DNA of 64,000 nucleotides from Pseudomonas fluorescens Q2-87 (GTDB lineage: Bacteria; Pseudomonadota; Gammaproteobacteria; Pseudomonadales; Pseudomonadaceae), in the NCBI RefSeq assembly GCF_000281895.1, contig NZ_CM001558.1:748556-812555 (forward strand). The letters are read 5' to 3'. A program made the translations under genes and the position numbers. The notes beneath the pieces are model-generated. The model saw only the letters and a list, made by a program, of their open reading frames with translations, did not search any database and had not been told where the DNA came from. This document shows, piece by piece, positions 7,302-18,841 of the stretch (its first letter is position 1; every line of letters begins with the position of its first letter).

Positions 7302-7455
7302 TTCCTTGTCAGCGTCGGCGAAGGTCTCAATAAGAGCGGCAGAACGGTTTCCCACATTTATGGGATATCGCTTTGCGCTCTTCGCTATAACCTTATAAGC
7401 CTCTGCGAATTAGACTTGAGGGAGTGCAGTCCGCGCGGCGATCAAGGAAAACAAC

Positions 7456-8076
7456 GTGCAAGAAGTACTCAGCATTAACTGGCTGCTTTGGCTCTCGACC
7501 ATGGTACCGCTGACCCTCAGTGCGGGCCCTGGCAACTTGATGGTCGCCACTTCCGGCGCACAGAGCGGCGTGCGCCGTTCGGTGCGGTTTATCGTCGGGC
7601 TGGACATCACTTACTTTCTGCTCGCGGTGCTGGTCGGGCTCGGGCTTTATCACACGTTGATGAACAGCCCCAAGTTGGTTTGGGTGCTGCAAGTGGTGGG
7701 CAGTTTCTACATCTTGTGGCTGGGTGTGCGCCTGCTGCGACGTCCCTTGAAAGCGCCCGGTGAAAAAGCCATGCACTTGCAATTTCGAGACGGCATCGTC
7801 GTGCAGCTGAGCAACGTGCAAGGAATCGTGATGCTGCTGGTGATGTTCTCCACCTTCACACCTTCTGGCGAGACGAGCAGCAGTGTCGTGTTGATCTTGA
7901 GCGCGGCGCTGATCTCGCTGAATTTTTTCTCTCACGTCATCTGGGTGTCCATGGGGTCGAGCGTGCAGAAGCTGATCCGGGCGCGACCAAGATTATTGGT
8001 ACTTCAAAATGCGGTGTTTGGGCTGATGTTGATCGCGGTAGCGGTCTGGATATTCCTGCGGACTGGTCCGCTTTAA
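7456..8076 (+). CDS. LysE/RhtB-family amino-acid exporter
   Basis: 206 residues with six predicted membrane helices and the LysE opening motif (LTLSAGPGNLMVATSGAQSGVRRS, family pattern PGPxxLxVxxxGxxxGxRxG). The family exports amino acids or their derivatives across the inner membrane by proton antiport. The substrate cannot be deduced. GTG at 7456 follows AAGGA with good spacing. The gene converges on a LysR regulator (8984-8103) with only 26 bp between stops and no clear terminator. Confidence 0.85.
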   Translation: MQEVLSINWLLWLSTMVPLTLSAGPGNLMVATSGAQSGVRRSVRFIVGLDITYFLLAVLVGLGLYHTLMNSPKLVWVLQVVGSFYILWLGVRLLRRPLKAPGEKAMHLQFRDGIVVQLSNVQGIVMLLVMFSTFTPSGETSSSVVLILSAALISLNFFSHVIWVSMGSSVQKLIRARPRLLVLQNAVFGLMLIAVAVWIFLRTGPL

Positions 8077-8102
8077 AGGAGCAACAGCCAGGACGCCGAA
8101 CG

Positions 8103-8984
8103 CTATTGCATGTCTGCCGTTTTGTCGTGGAACAGCTGCGTCAGGTAATCCACCACTCGGTCGACGCGGCCCACACCTTGGGTCGCTTGATTGCGCAGCA
8201 GCCAGATATGGGAACGGTGTTGGGAACTGTCGGCCAGCACCTGACGCAGGCCCGACTGGTGTGCAACGTAGGCCGGTAGCGCGGCAATGCCAAGATTGGC
8301 TTCCACGGCCTTGAGTTGGGCGTTGAGGTTGGATACGCGGATCCACAGCTTCTGATCGTCGCTCAGTTCGCTCAGCCACTGCGCCAGCGGCATGTAAGAC
8401 ATTTCCTCGGTCCAGCCAATCAAGTGATGGTGCTTCAAGTCGGCGGGCTCCGCCGGCAGGCTATTGGAAGCGGCATAACCTTCGGAGCAGAACAGGCCCT
8501 GCACCAATGTCCCGACCCGGCGCATGGTGAAGTTGCCGTTATCGGGCCTGCGCAGTCGGATAATGATGTCGCTGTGGCTTTGGGTCAGTTTCGACGACAC
8601 CGCCGAGTTGATGAAGTCGAAACTGATCTCGGGGTATAGCTCATGAAACTGGGCCAGCCCGGGGATGATCAGGTGCGTGCCCATCAACTCCGGGCAATCG
8701 ATGCGCACCTGCCCGGCCATTCGATCGCTTGGCTGCGACATCTGCCGCTCGATGAGTTTGAAGCGCTCTTCGGTTTCCATCGCCAGCGGTAGTAATGCCC
8801 TGCCAGCTTCGGTCAGGAAATACCCATTGGTCTTTTTCAAGAACAACACGGTGCTGAGCGAGTCCTCGAGTGCGGCAATCTTGCGCGACACCGTCGAGGC
8901 CGAAACCTTGAGCGAGTTACCGGCCTCGGTCACGTTGTTCGACTTGGCGACGACGATGAAAACCTTCAGATCATCCCAGTTCAC
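8103..8984 (-). CDS. LysR-family transcriptional regulator
   Basis: 293 residues. The N-terminal winged helix-turn-helix (about 1-60) reads MNWDDLKVFIVVAKSNNVTEAGNSLKVSASTVSRKIAALEDSL. A LysR substrate-binding domain (about 90-290) includes HLIGWTEEMSYMPLAQWLSEL. It matches the CrgA/AaeR-like subclass by its MNWDDLKxF start. The ligand and target are unknown. It may control the adjacent exporter, but the genes are convergent rather than divergent, so that link is weak. Confidence 0.88.
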   Translation of the reverse strand: MNWDDLKVFIVVAKSNNVTEAGNSLKVSASTVSRKIAALEDSLSTVLFLKKTNGYFLTEAGRALLPLAMETEERFKLIERQMSQPSDRMAGQVRIDCPELMGTHLIIPGLAQFHELYPEISFDFINSAVSSKLTQSHSDIIIRLRRPDNGNFTMRRVGTLVQGLFCSEGYAASNSLPAEPADLKHHHLIGWTEEMSYMPLAQWLSELSDDQKLWIRVSNLNAQLKAVEANLGIAALPAYVAHQSGLRQVLADSSQHRSHIWLLRNQATQGVGRVDRVVDYLTQLFHDKTADMQ

Positions 8985-9392
8985 TTAAATGTCATACCCA
9001 AGAATGGAAAATCGATCCTCATCTATTTCTATTCGAAATGATCAGAGGCCAGTTTAAGGTTTTTCGCATGGTGCAACACCGTAGAGGATATAGGGGATGA
9101 TACGTAACCCGATGCGCTCCCTTCCAGTTCATGCAGCCGTTCTTGAGTTGGCTGATAGCCAGGTTTCCTGTCGATCCCTTATTGCCTTCAACCCGATAAC
9201 AAACGGGGCGCCGGCACGGTGGTGACTGCGCAAAATTATTACCACGGGTTCGAGGGCGAGCGGGTGGAGAACGCGTTTTCATTCCTGGCGGCGTTGCGGC
9301 AGAACATCCGGACCTATGATGGGGGGCGTTACCCCCGGGATGTCGTAGAGGGTGTCGTCGGACACTGGCGCGCGGACACAGGTTTTTGGGGT
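8985..9392. other. Stretch without a recognisable gene
   Basis: Between the LysR gene start and the TonB receptor end. Short frames here have no ribosome sites or family features. The 5' part must hold the lysR promoter. Nothing else is seen apart from the hairpin at 9393-9416. Confidence 0.5.
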
Positions 9393-9416
9393 GGCGCAGG
9401 GCTGCATCCCTGCGCC
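9393..9416 (-). terminator. Hairpin after the siderophore receptor gene
   Basis: A perfect 9-bp stem GGCGCAGGG/CCCTGCGCC with loop CTGCAT lies 8 bp past the receptor stop on the minus strand. There is no T run, so it may be an mRNA-protecting hairpin or a weak terminator. Confidence 0.5.
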
Positions 9417-9424
9417 TGGTCAAT

Positions 9425-11599
9425 CTAGAAGCTGTACTTGGCGGTCATCATCAGGTTGCGTGGGGTGCCATAAGCGTCGCCGCCGTAGCTGATGGAATTG
9501 GCGACGGATGAGTAGTACTTGCGGTCGAAGATGTTATTGGCATTGAGCTGCAGGTCCAGATGCTGGTTGACCCGGTATCCGGCCATCAAGTCTGTGACCG
9601 CATAGGCGCCTTGCTTGAGCCGGTAGTTACTACCATCGAGCAACGCGACGTCGTTGTAGATGCGGCTCTGCCAGGAGACGTTGCCGCCGACGCGCAGTTT
9701 TTCCAGCGGGCCTTGGAATTGGTAGCGGGTGGTCAGCTTGAACAGGTGCTCTGGCGTGTCGGTGTCGAAGCGCTGATTCACCTTCTGCGGATTGGCGCTG
9801 TCCTTGATGGTATGCACGCGAGCGTAGGTATAGCCGCCACCGACCTGCCAATTTTCGGTCAATGCGCCTTGCAATTCGAAATCGACACCCTGGCTGCGAA
9901 GCTCGCCGGAGGCCTCGTAGCAAGAGGCCTGTGGACAGTTCGGCACGAACACTTGCACGGCGCGATTTTCCTGGTCGACGCGGAACAGGGCCATGCTCGC
10001 ATTCAGCGCACCGTCAAAATATTCACCCTTGATGCCGACCTCGTAGTTCTTGCCGACGATCGGCTTGACCGGTGTGCCGGAGGTGTCCTTGGAACTCTGT
10101 GGCGTGAAGATGTCGCTGTAGCTGACATAGACTGAATGGTGGTCGTCCAGGTCGTATATCAAGCCTGCGTAACGGGTAACGTTTCGAGTGACCTTGTAAT
10201 CCCCTTCGCCATCCCGATTGTCGTAGTCGTACCAGTCCAGCCGCCCGCCAAGAATCAGCTTCAGTGGATCGGCCAAGCTCAGGCGGGTGGTTGCGTACAG
10301 GCCATCCTGGGTCGTGACTTCGCGGCCATTATCCGTGTGGACGAAGTCCGGTTTGCCGGCGTTGATCGGCCAGTTCATGTCATACGGAGAATAGTTGTGA
10401 GTGGTCATGTCATAGATGCGCTTGCTGGCGCCCACCACCAGTTCGTGGGTACGTCCGAACGCTTCGAAGGGGCCATTGGCGAAAGCGTCCAGGCCGGCCT
10501 GGTTTTCATCATGGGCGGACTGGTAGACAGTCCGAGCCAGTGTGTTATTGACCCAGCGTGACTGGTACGAGCCAGAGAACAACGCGTTCTGCTCAGCGTA
10601 GTTGGCATTGAACTGAAGACTCCATTCATTGGCCAGGCGATGGCGGACTTCGGCGAAAAGCGTGTTGATCTCCTGATCCTTGTTCTCCCAATCGGTGCCA
10701 GGGTTGTACGACCGCGGCAAGTCCAGGTGATGGCCATCCTGGCCGATCATCGACGAGCCCCAGAAGTAATTGGTTTTGTCCTTTTGGTGCGAAAAGCCGA
10801 GGGTCAGGGTGGTGTCTTCGCTCAGGTCTGCTTCGGTGATTGCATAGAATAAGCCGTGATCCTCCTCGACATCGTCGATGAAACTGTTGGCATCGCGGTA
10901 AGACGCGACGACCCGACCACGCAGGTTGCCGCTGTCATTGAGCGGGCTGGACGCATCGATCTCGCCACGGTAATCGTCCCAACTGCCGGCGGCGCCTGTC
11001 AGCGTGACTCGCTGCTCGGCGAGCGGCCGCTTGCGTACCATGTTGATGGCCGCCGAAGGATTGCCTGCACCGGTCACCAGGCCGGTGGCGCCGCGCACGA
11101 CCTCGACTCGGTCGAACATCGCAAGGTTCGGCTGAGCCCCGACGTTGACGCCGTCGTAGCCGCTCGGTATGCCGTCGTACATGAGGTTATCAATCTCGAA
11201 ACCGCGCGCCGAGTACGTCTGCCGACCGGGGCCGCTTGAAAAGTCGAGGAACAACCCAGGGGTGAACTTCACCACGTCGTTGATGCTAGTCATGGCCTGG
11301 TCATCCATGCGCTGACGCGTAATGACAGTGGTGGCTTGTGGCGTTTCACGCATCGTCAGCGGCAGCTTGGTCGCCGTCGACATGATGCCCGTGGTGTAGG
11401 AGTCGGAGCCTTCCGTGATGCTGCCCAGCGGGCCGCTGGAAATTTCGGTCGCACCCAGCTCCAGGGTGGCGGGCTTGGATTTTTCCTGAGCAGCGCTGCT
11501 GTCATCGGCAAGGGCCGGTGAAAGGGCTGCCATGCAAATGGCCATGGCTAACAGATCACGTGACGCGTTGAAATAACACAGGGGTGTGGCGCGCGACAT
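9425..11599 (-). CDS. TonB-dependent siderophore receptor
   Basis: 724 residues. A signal peptide (to about ALADD, residue 32) leads directly into the plug domain (about 55-190: MRETPQATTVITRQRMDDQ, RGFEIDNLMYDG, FDRVEVVRGATGLVTGAGNPSAAINMVRKRP). A 22-strand barrel follows, ending in a C-terminal Phe (NLMMTAKYSF). This is the FpvA/FhuE/FoxA-type ferric-siderophore group. There is no N-terminal STN signalling domain and no sigma/anti-sigma pair nearby, so regulation is probably by Fur alone. The ribosome site AGGAG is six bases from ATG 11599, and a Fur-box-like sequence lies upstream. No siderophore biosynthesis gene is adjacent, which suggests use of a xenosiderophore. Substrate unknown. Confidence 0.9.
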   Translation of the reverse strand: MSRATPLCYFNASRDLLAMAICMAALSPALADDSSAAQEKSKPATLELGATEISSGPLGSITEGSDSYTTGIMSTATKLPLTMRETPQATTVITRQRMDDQAMTSINDVVKFTPGLFLDFSSGPGRQTYSARGFEIDNLMYDGIPSGYDGVNVGAQPNLAMFDRVEVVRGATGLVTGAGNPSAAINMVRKRPLAEQRVTLTGAAGSWDDYRGEIDASSPLNDSGNLRGRVVASYRDANSFIDDVEEDHGLFYAITEADLSEDTTLTLGFSHQKDKTNYFWGSSMIGQDGHHLDLPRSYNPGTDWENKDQEINTLFAEVRHRLANEWSLQFNANYAEQNALFSGSYQSRWVNNTLARTVYQSAHDENQAGLDAFANGPFEAFGRTHELVVGASKRIYDMTTHNYSPYDMNWPINAGKPDFVHTDNGREVTTQDGLYATTRLSLADPLKLILGGRLDWYDYDNRDGEGDYKVTRNVTRYAGLIYDLDDHHSVYVSYSDIFTPQSSKDTSGTPVKPIVGKNYEVGIKGEYFDGALNASMALFRVDQENRAVQVFVPNCPQASCYEASGELRSQGVDFELQGALTENWQVGGGYTYARVHTIKDSANPQKVNQRFDTDTPEHLFKLTTRYQFQGPLEKLRVGGNVSWQSRIYNDVALLDGSNYRLKQGAYAVTDLMAGYRVNQHLDLQLNANNIFDRKYYSSVANSISYGGDAYGTPRNLMMTAKYSF

Positions 11600-11635
11600 T
11601 GAAGGCTCCTGAGGCTCTAATGATAAGCAAGGTGT

Positions 11636-11654
11636 TGTTGAGAATTATTAGTGA
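11636..11654 (-). promoter_or_regulatory. Candidate Fur box
   Basis: On the minus strand the sequence reads TCACTAATAATTCTCAACA, containing the AATAATTCTCA core common in Pseudomonas Fur sites. It lies about 40-55 bp upstream of the receptor ATG, where iron repression would be expected. Confidence 0.5.
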
Positions 11655-11659
11655 TTGTC

Positions 11660-11985
11660 GCAGGGTTTTCCGCTGTGCAAAAGCGTGATGCGTTAGAGGA
11701 GTGTTGAGTTTGGGGAGGGGGCTTCGGTTATGGCGCCGGGATGATTTGTTCGGGCATGAAAAAGGCACTGGCGAGATTCGCTAAGTGCCTGGTTTGTGGT
11801 GCTGGAATAGGCCCGTCGCCATTTGTGAGAACGTATTCCTTGTCTTTCGGTTTGAGCGCACATGAGATGTGCTCCCAAGATCAGCCTCGGGTAGCCGGGG
11901 ATGCCATCTGCAATACCAAACAGCCCTGGGGCACAAAAAACTGGAAAGCCCCTTGCAGCGCTGAAACACCGAATGTACTGAATTT
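11660..11985. other. Stretch without a recognisable gene
   Basis: Between the receptor promoter and the tmRNA terminator. Short frames on both strands have no ribosome sites or conserved motifs. The 3' side of tmRNA is a frequent integration site, but I see no integrase and no repeated tmRNA 3' end here. Confidence 0.5.
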
Positions 11986-11989
11986 CAGG

Positions 11990-12018
11990 CACAAAAAAAG
12001 ACGTCCGTGGACGTCTTT
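11990..12018 (-). terminator. Rho-independent terminator of tmRNA
   Basis: A stem AAAGACGTCC/GGACGTCTTT followed on the minus strand by seven T residues, 12 bp after the tmRNA CCA end. Confidence 0.9.
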
Positions 12019-12029
12019 AGATGATGAAA

Positions 12030-12426
12030 TGGTGGAGCCGGGGGGATTTGAACCCCCGTCCGCCAGTACTCCGCTGTCGGTACTACATGCGTAGCCGTGT
12101 CTATTAAGTTAACCCTCAGCGACCCGACGGGCAGGGTGCTTTGGGCGAGTTGTGTAGGTTTTAGCCGCTTCGTCCACAACGTACTGCACGGCGATTCCGT
12201 TCTATATGACAATCACTTTGGGTTTACGGACATCCCCTCGTGATTGCTGGACCCGAAGGTACCAGAAGCTCAGGCGTTAAGGCTGCTTACGCAGCGATAG
12301 CGTAGTCCTGGCCGTAGGTTTCGTCATTGGCAACTATAGAAGTTGCAACAGTGGATTTACGAGTTCTGTTACCAACTCGGCATGCACCTAGAGTTTCGCA
12401 ACCGGCGTCGAATCCTAAACGGCCCC
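12030..12426 (-). ncRNA. ssrA: tmRNA (ssrA)
   Basis: The 5' end on the minus strand is GGGGCCGTTTAGGATTCGACG at 12426 and the 3' end is ...GGCTCCACCA at 12030. The tRNA-like acceptor and T arm (GGGGGTTCAAATCCCCC) are intact. The mRNA-like part encodes the tag ANDETYGQDYAIAA followed by TAA (about 12338-12294). With SmpB (encoded at 21712-22194) it rescues stalled ribosomes and tags incomplete proteins for proteolysis, including by FtsH and ClpXP. Length 397 nt. Confidence 0.97.
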
Positions 12427-12519
12427 GAACCTGACGCTTCGTAAAGCTGTGAAGCGGCAGGCATTCGCAGTGTACGCCAATTCGCGTCTGAGGCCAACCC
12501 GAAGGCTGGCCTCAACCTG

Positions 12520-12813
12520 CTATGAGTTCTTGCCGTCTTTGCTGACCTTCCGGATTTCCTGGATGGTCTGGGTGGTTTCGGAAATGCATTTTTCGGTGCC
12601 TTCCTTGGTGTTCAAAGCCTGATGGGCCTTGGCTTGCTGGACGCTCGCCTCGACGCGCGCTTGCAGTTCCGGGGAGCCCTGGATCTGGGTCTTGGCGTTC
12701 TCAATGGTTTTCAGGTTGGTATCGCAGAGATCACTCGAGCCGCCGGCAGCGAACGAGGACGACGCCAGCATCGAGGCAGTGACAAACAGACCTAACAGTA
12801 CAGAGCGTTTCAT
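12520..12813 (-). CDS. Small secreted protein of unknown function
   Basis: 97 residues. A clear signal peptide (MKRSVLLGLFVTASMLASSSFAAG) is followed by a helical, Gln/Lys/Glu-rich mature part with two cysteines (SSDLCDTNL and TEKCISETT) that could form a disulfide in the periplasm. The ATG at 12813 follows AAGGAGAG, so the longer frame starting at 12852 is not used. It lies 123 bp downstream of the lactate operon on the same strand. Function not recognised. Confidence 0.75.
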   Translation of the reverse strand: MKRSVLLGLFVTASMLASSSFAAGGSSDLCDTNLKTIENAKTQIQGSPELQARVEASVQQAKAHQALNTKEGTEKCISETTQTIQEIRKVSKDGKNS

Positions 12814-12936
12814 GTGTCTCTCCTTGACCCAAGGGCCGCATTTGCTGGCCATCAGGACGGCTACCTATTGAGGAAGCCCTGCATTTGCAGGACCTGCTCA
12901 ATGGACTGCGGTCGTTCGCCAGGGTTCTATTTTTCT

Positions 12937-15743
<2,807 letters not shown>

Positions 15744-15747
<4 letters not shown>

Positions 15748-16415
15748 TGGTCCTCCAGGATCAAAACCACCAGATCTTTCGGGCCGTGGGCGCCGTAGGC
15801 CAGGACTTGCTCGATGTCGGCAGTCTTCGACGGGCCCGACACCAGCAGGGCGTTGGTGGGCATGCCTTGGGCCCATTCGAATTCCTGTTGCACTTCATAG
15901 AAATTGTCGCGGATCTCGCTGGCCTTGAGCAGGGCGAAATGCACCGGCGGCACGAGGCTCATCAATCGCGGTTCTTCCCGCGTCGGCCAGAGAATCAGGC
16001 TACCGGTCGCGGCGATGGCGCCAAGGGTGCCGGTCAGGCTGGCGGGCGTGTCGTTGAACAGTTCGGCTTTCCATTCTTCCACGGGGCGGTTGTAGGCCTT
16101 GAGGGCCGGCAGGTCCGGATTGTTCGCCCAGAACTGTGTGATTTTTTGCCCATGTGGCGTGGTCGGAGCGATAAGCAGGCTGGGCAGTTGCCGGTCGCGC
16201 AACAGCTGAGCCAGCAGCGCCGGCCAATCTTCGCCGGACGTCAGATGGATCTCCGTGTGTACCGCTTCCATCAGCTTGCGCAGCTGCGGGATACGTTCTT
16301 CGGGTGCGTAGCGGTAGGTCTGTGTCACCAGTTCGACATCGAAATTATCGGCAACGGGCGTGGCGCCCGTCAGACTTTTGCGCAGCTTGGCTAGGATATT
16401 TTCCTTGGCACTCAT
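15744..16415 (-). CDS. lutC: L-lactate utilisation protein LutC
   Basis: A 223-residue LUD-domain protein (MSAKENILAKLRKSL..., with LAGTLGAIAATGSLILWPT and LLVSGPSKTADIEQVLAYGAHGPKDLVVLIL near the C-terminus). With LutA and LutB it forms the three-part Fe-S L-lactate dehydrogenase system (also named LldEFG/YkgEFG) that oxidises L-lactate to pyruvate. It is joined by ATGA overlaps to lutB upstream and dld downstream, so the four genes are probably translated as a coupled set. Confidence 0.9.
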
Positions 16416-17869
16416 CGACGGTCTCCCTGCTGGTTCAGGTGTTCGCGGGCCAGGTCATGCAATGAGCGGGCAGCGGGTTTTGGAGCGCTGTGGTTCTGGG
16501 TCCATGGCCCGACATTACTCGGTGTCAGGGCGCGCAGGCGCGTGGCAAGGAAACCGAACAACCGGTACAGGCGCGGCGAGCTGTTGAGCCAGGCCCAGCC
16601 ATTCCAGATGAAGCGCTCCTTGGGCGAGTACTTGCTGCCCTGACCGCGCATCACGGGATGAGCGCTGTCCGGCGCCTTGACGTTTTCTTCTCGCAGCCGT
16701 CGCAGCAAGGCCGGAATCGGGATTTTCACCGGGCACACTTCACCGCAAGCGCCGCACAACGAAGATGCACTCGGGTGGTCCGGCACCTTGGCCAGGCCGA
16801 CCATGTGCGGCGTGATGATTTTTCCGATAGGCCCCGGGTACACCTCGCCGTAGGCGTGGCCACCGATTCGGGTATAGACCGGGCAGTGATTCATACAAGC
16901 GCCGCAGCGGATGCAGTTCAATGTCTGGCGCAGTTCACTGTCGGCAAACGCCTGGCTGCGACCGTTGTCCAGCAGCACCAGGTGGACTTCCTGGGGGCCG
17001 TCCAATTCATCGGCCTTGCGCGGACCGGAGATCATGTTGACGTAGGTGGTGATCGGCTGACCGAGGGCGGAGCGTGTGAGCAAGGAGAGCAGCGGCACGA
17101 CATCGCGCAGGTTCTCCACGACTTTTTCGATGCCAGTCACGGCGATGTGGACTGGCGGCACGGTGGTGGACATCCGCCCGTTGCCTTCGTTTTCCACCAG
17201 CAGCAGCGTGCCGGTCTCGGCGACGGCGAAGTTGACGCCCGAGACGCCGATGTCGGCCTCGAAGAATTTCTGCCGCAACACCTTGCGACCGATCTGAATG
17301 AGTTGGTCAACGTCCTTGGTGTACTCCACGCCGAGTTTGTCGTGGAACAAGGACGCGACCTGACCGGCATTCTTGTGGATCGCCGGCATAATGATGTGGG
17401 AAGGCTTCTCGTGGTCGAGCTGGACGATGTACTCCCCCATGTCGGACTCAAGACATTCAATGTCCCGGGCCTCGAGGAAATGGTTCATCTCCATCTCTTC
17501 GCTGACCATCGATTTGCCCTTGATCACTTGCCGCGCCTCGTGAGCACGGATGATCGAGAGGACGATGCCATTGGCTTCGTCCACCGTCTCCGCCCAATGC
17601 ACATTCACACCGTTGCGGGTCAGGTTGGTTTCAAGTTGCTCGAGCAGGTCGGGCAACTTGGATAACGCACGGGCGCGGACAGCATTGCCCAGCACTCGCA
17701 GGTGTTCCCTTTCGTGGGCATCGCTGAAGGACGTTGCCCGCTTGGTCATCAGTGAATCCATCGCATTGCGAAAGTTGTTTCGCAGTTGCGTGTCGCCCAG
17801 TGCCTTGTGGGCTCGGGCGCGAAAATCTTCTTGCACTTCAACCGTCGGAATCAGCGTCGGCGTACTCAT
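16412..17869 (-). CDS. lutB: L-lactate utilisation Fe-S protein LutB
   Basis: 485 residues. A LUD domain spans about 60-300 (ETGTLLLVENEGNGRM, HIAVTGIEKVV). Two ferredoxin-like 4Fe-4S motifs follow (CIRCGACMNHCPVY and CGACGEVCPVKIP, about 305-375), then a C-terminal tail. It is the iron-sulfur subunit of the LutABC L-lactate oxidation complex. The start MSTPTL at 17869 is chosen because it overlaps the lutA stop in ATGA. The longer frame to 17974 has no support. Confidence 0.92.
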   Translation of the reverse strand: MSTPTLIPTVEVQEDFRARAHKALGDTQLRNNFRNAMDSLMTKRATSFSDAHEREHLRVLGNAVRARALSKLPDLLEQLETNLTRNGVNVHWAETVDEANGIVLSIIRAHEARQVIKGKSMVSEEMEMNHFLEARDIECLESDMGEYIVQLDHEKPSHIIMPAIHKNAGQVASLFHDKLGVEYTKDVDQLIQIGRKVLRQKFFEADIGVSGVNFAVAETGTLLLVENEGNGRMSTTVPPVHIAVTGIEKVVENLRDVVPLLSLLTRSALGQPITTYVNMISGPRKADELDGPQEVHLVLLDNGRSQAFADSELRQTLNCIRCGACMNHCPVYTRIGGHAYGEVYPGPIGKIITPHMVGLAKVPDHPSASSLCGACGEVCPVKIPIPALLRRLREENVKAPDSAHPVMRGQGSKYSPKERFIWNGWAWLNSSPRLYRLFGFLATRLRALTPSNVGPWTQNHSAPKPAARSLHDLAREHLNQQGDRR

Positions 17870-18690
17870 GCGACACCTCCGGTACGCTGCCAGAGAAAGC
17901 TCGCCAGATGCTGACCGCGCAGCGCCTCCCGTTGTTTTTCCAGTGCGCCGTTGATGTTCATCAAGCAGCCGCAATCAGCACTGACGACCTGATGGGCGCC
18001 GGATTCCTTCAATGCCCGGGTCTTGTCGGCCACCATCGCGCCGGAAATGTCCGGCATGCGAACACTGAACGTCCCACCAAAACCACAGCATTCACTTTCA
18101 TGGCTGTGTTCGACTCGCTCCACATTCTGCAACTGCGCCAACAAGGCACGGCCATGCAGGTGGGTGTTCATTTCACGCCGTGCCGAGCAGGACGTGTGCA
18201 GCGCAACCTTCACCGGCGCGCCACTGTCGTTGAGCTGGACCTTGCAGACAAACAGCAGGAACTCCGCCAGTTCGTAGGTCCGCGCAGCCAAGGCCTGGAC
18301 CTGCTTGAGCGTATCGGGCTCGTCCTTGAACAGGTCGGCGTAATGCTCGCGCAGCATGCCGGCACAGGAGCCCGAGGGCACCACCACCGGATAGTCATTG
18401 GCAAACAAGGCCAGTTGCGCCCGGGCCACCGTCCGCGCCTGCTCGGTATAACCGGAGGTATAAGCCGGTTGGCCGCAGCAACTTTGCCCTTGCGGGTACT
18501 CCACCCGAATCCCTTCGCGCTCCAGCAAGTGAATCGCATCCATACCGGCTTCGGGATAGAACAGGTCCACCACGCACGTTCCGAACAGGTAGACCCGTTG
18601 CGGTTTTTCGCTGGGGTACTGCCGGGGCTCGGGCAATGGCGGGGCGACACGGGTCGCATTCGGCACAGCGTTGTAGAAAAGCTCGCTCAT
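17866..18690 (-). CDS. lutA: L-lactate utilisation protein LutA
   Basis: 274 residues with two cysteine-rich CCG domains (SCCGQPAYTSGY at about 70 and ECCGFGGTFSV at about 195) of the kind found in heterodisulfide-reductase B and glycolate-oxidase F subunits. It is a component of the LutABC L-lactate dehydrogenase. The start at 18690 (MSELFYN) has a GGAGA ribosome site eight bases upstream. The longer frame to 18804 runs through an intergenic hairpin and is rejected. It lies 151 bp downstream of lldP. Confidence 0.9.
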   Translation of the reverse strand: MSELFYNAVPNATRVAPPLPEPRQYPSEKPQRVYLFGTCVVDLFYPEAGMDAIHLLEREGIRVEYPQGQSCCGQPAYTSGYTEQARTVARAQLALFANDYPVVVPSGSCAGMLREHYADLFKDEPDTLKQVQALAARTYELAEFLLFVCKVQLNDSGAPVKVALHTSCSARREMNTHLHGRALLAQLQNVERVEHSHESECCGFGGTFSVRMPDISGAMVADKTRALKESGAHQVVSADCGCLMNINGALEKQREALRGQHLASFLWQRTGGVA

Positions 18691-18729
18691 CAGGCGTGTC
18701 TCCGGGTGGTCCCGGTTATCCGTCCGCTG

Positions 18730-18815
18730 AGGCTGCTGAAATATAGACAGGAAATCTTTCAGCAGCCTTGCAGACCCGGTTGTGAATAGCAGATGCCGAA
18801 TCACGGTTCGGCATC
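18730..18815. repeat. Two hairpins between lldP and lutA
   Basis: AGGCTGCTGAAA (18730-18741) pairs perfectly with 18757-18768. GATGCCGAA (18792-18800) pairs with 18807-18815. On the minus-strand transcript neither is followed by a T run, so they look like mRNA processing or stability elements between permease and dehydrogenase genes rather than full terminators. Confidence 0.6.
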
Positions 18816-18841
18816 GGTTTTTTCAGTATTACGTGTAGGAC

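Noticed and set aside
9219..9428. A 69-codon plus-strand ORF before the receptor end
   Set aside because: No conserved features, and it ends inside the receptor terminator region; likely chance.
11693..11992. Possible small gene or prophage attachment remnant beside tmRNA
   Set aside because: No integrase, no duplicated tmRNA 3' end, and no ribosome site for the 99-codon minus frame.
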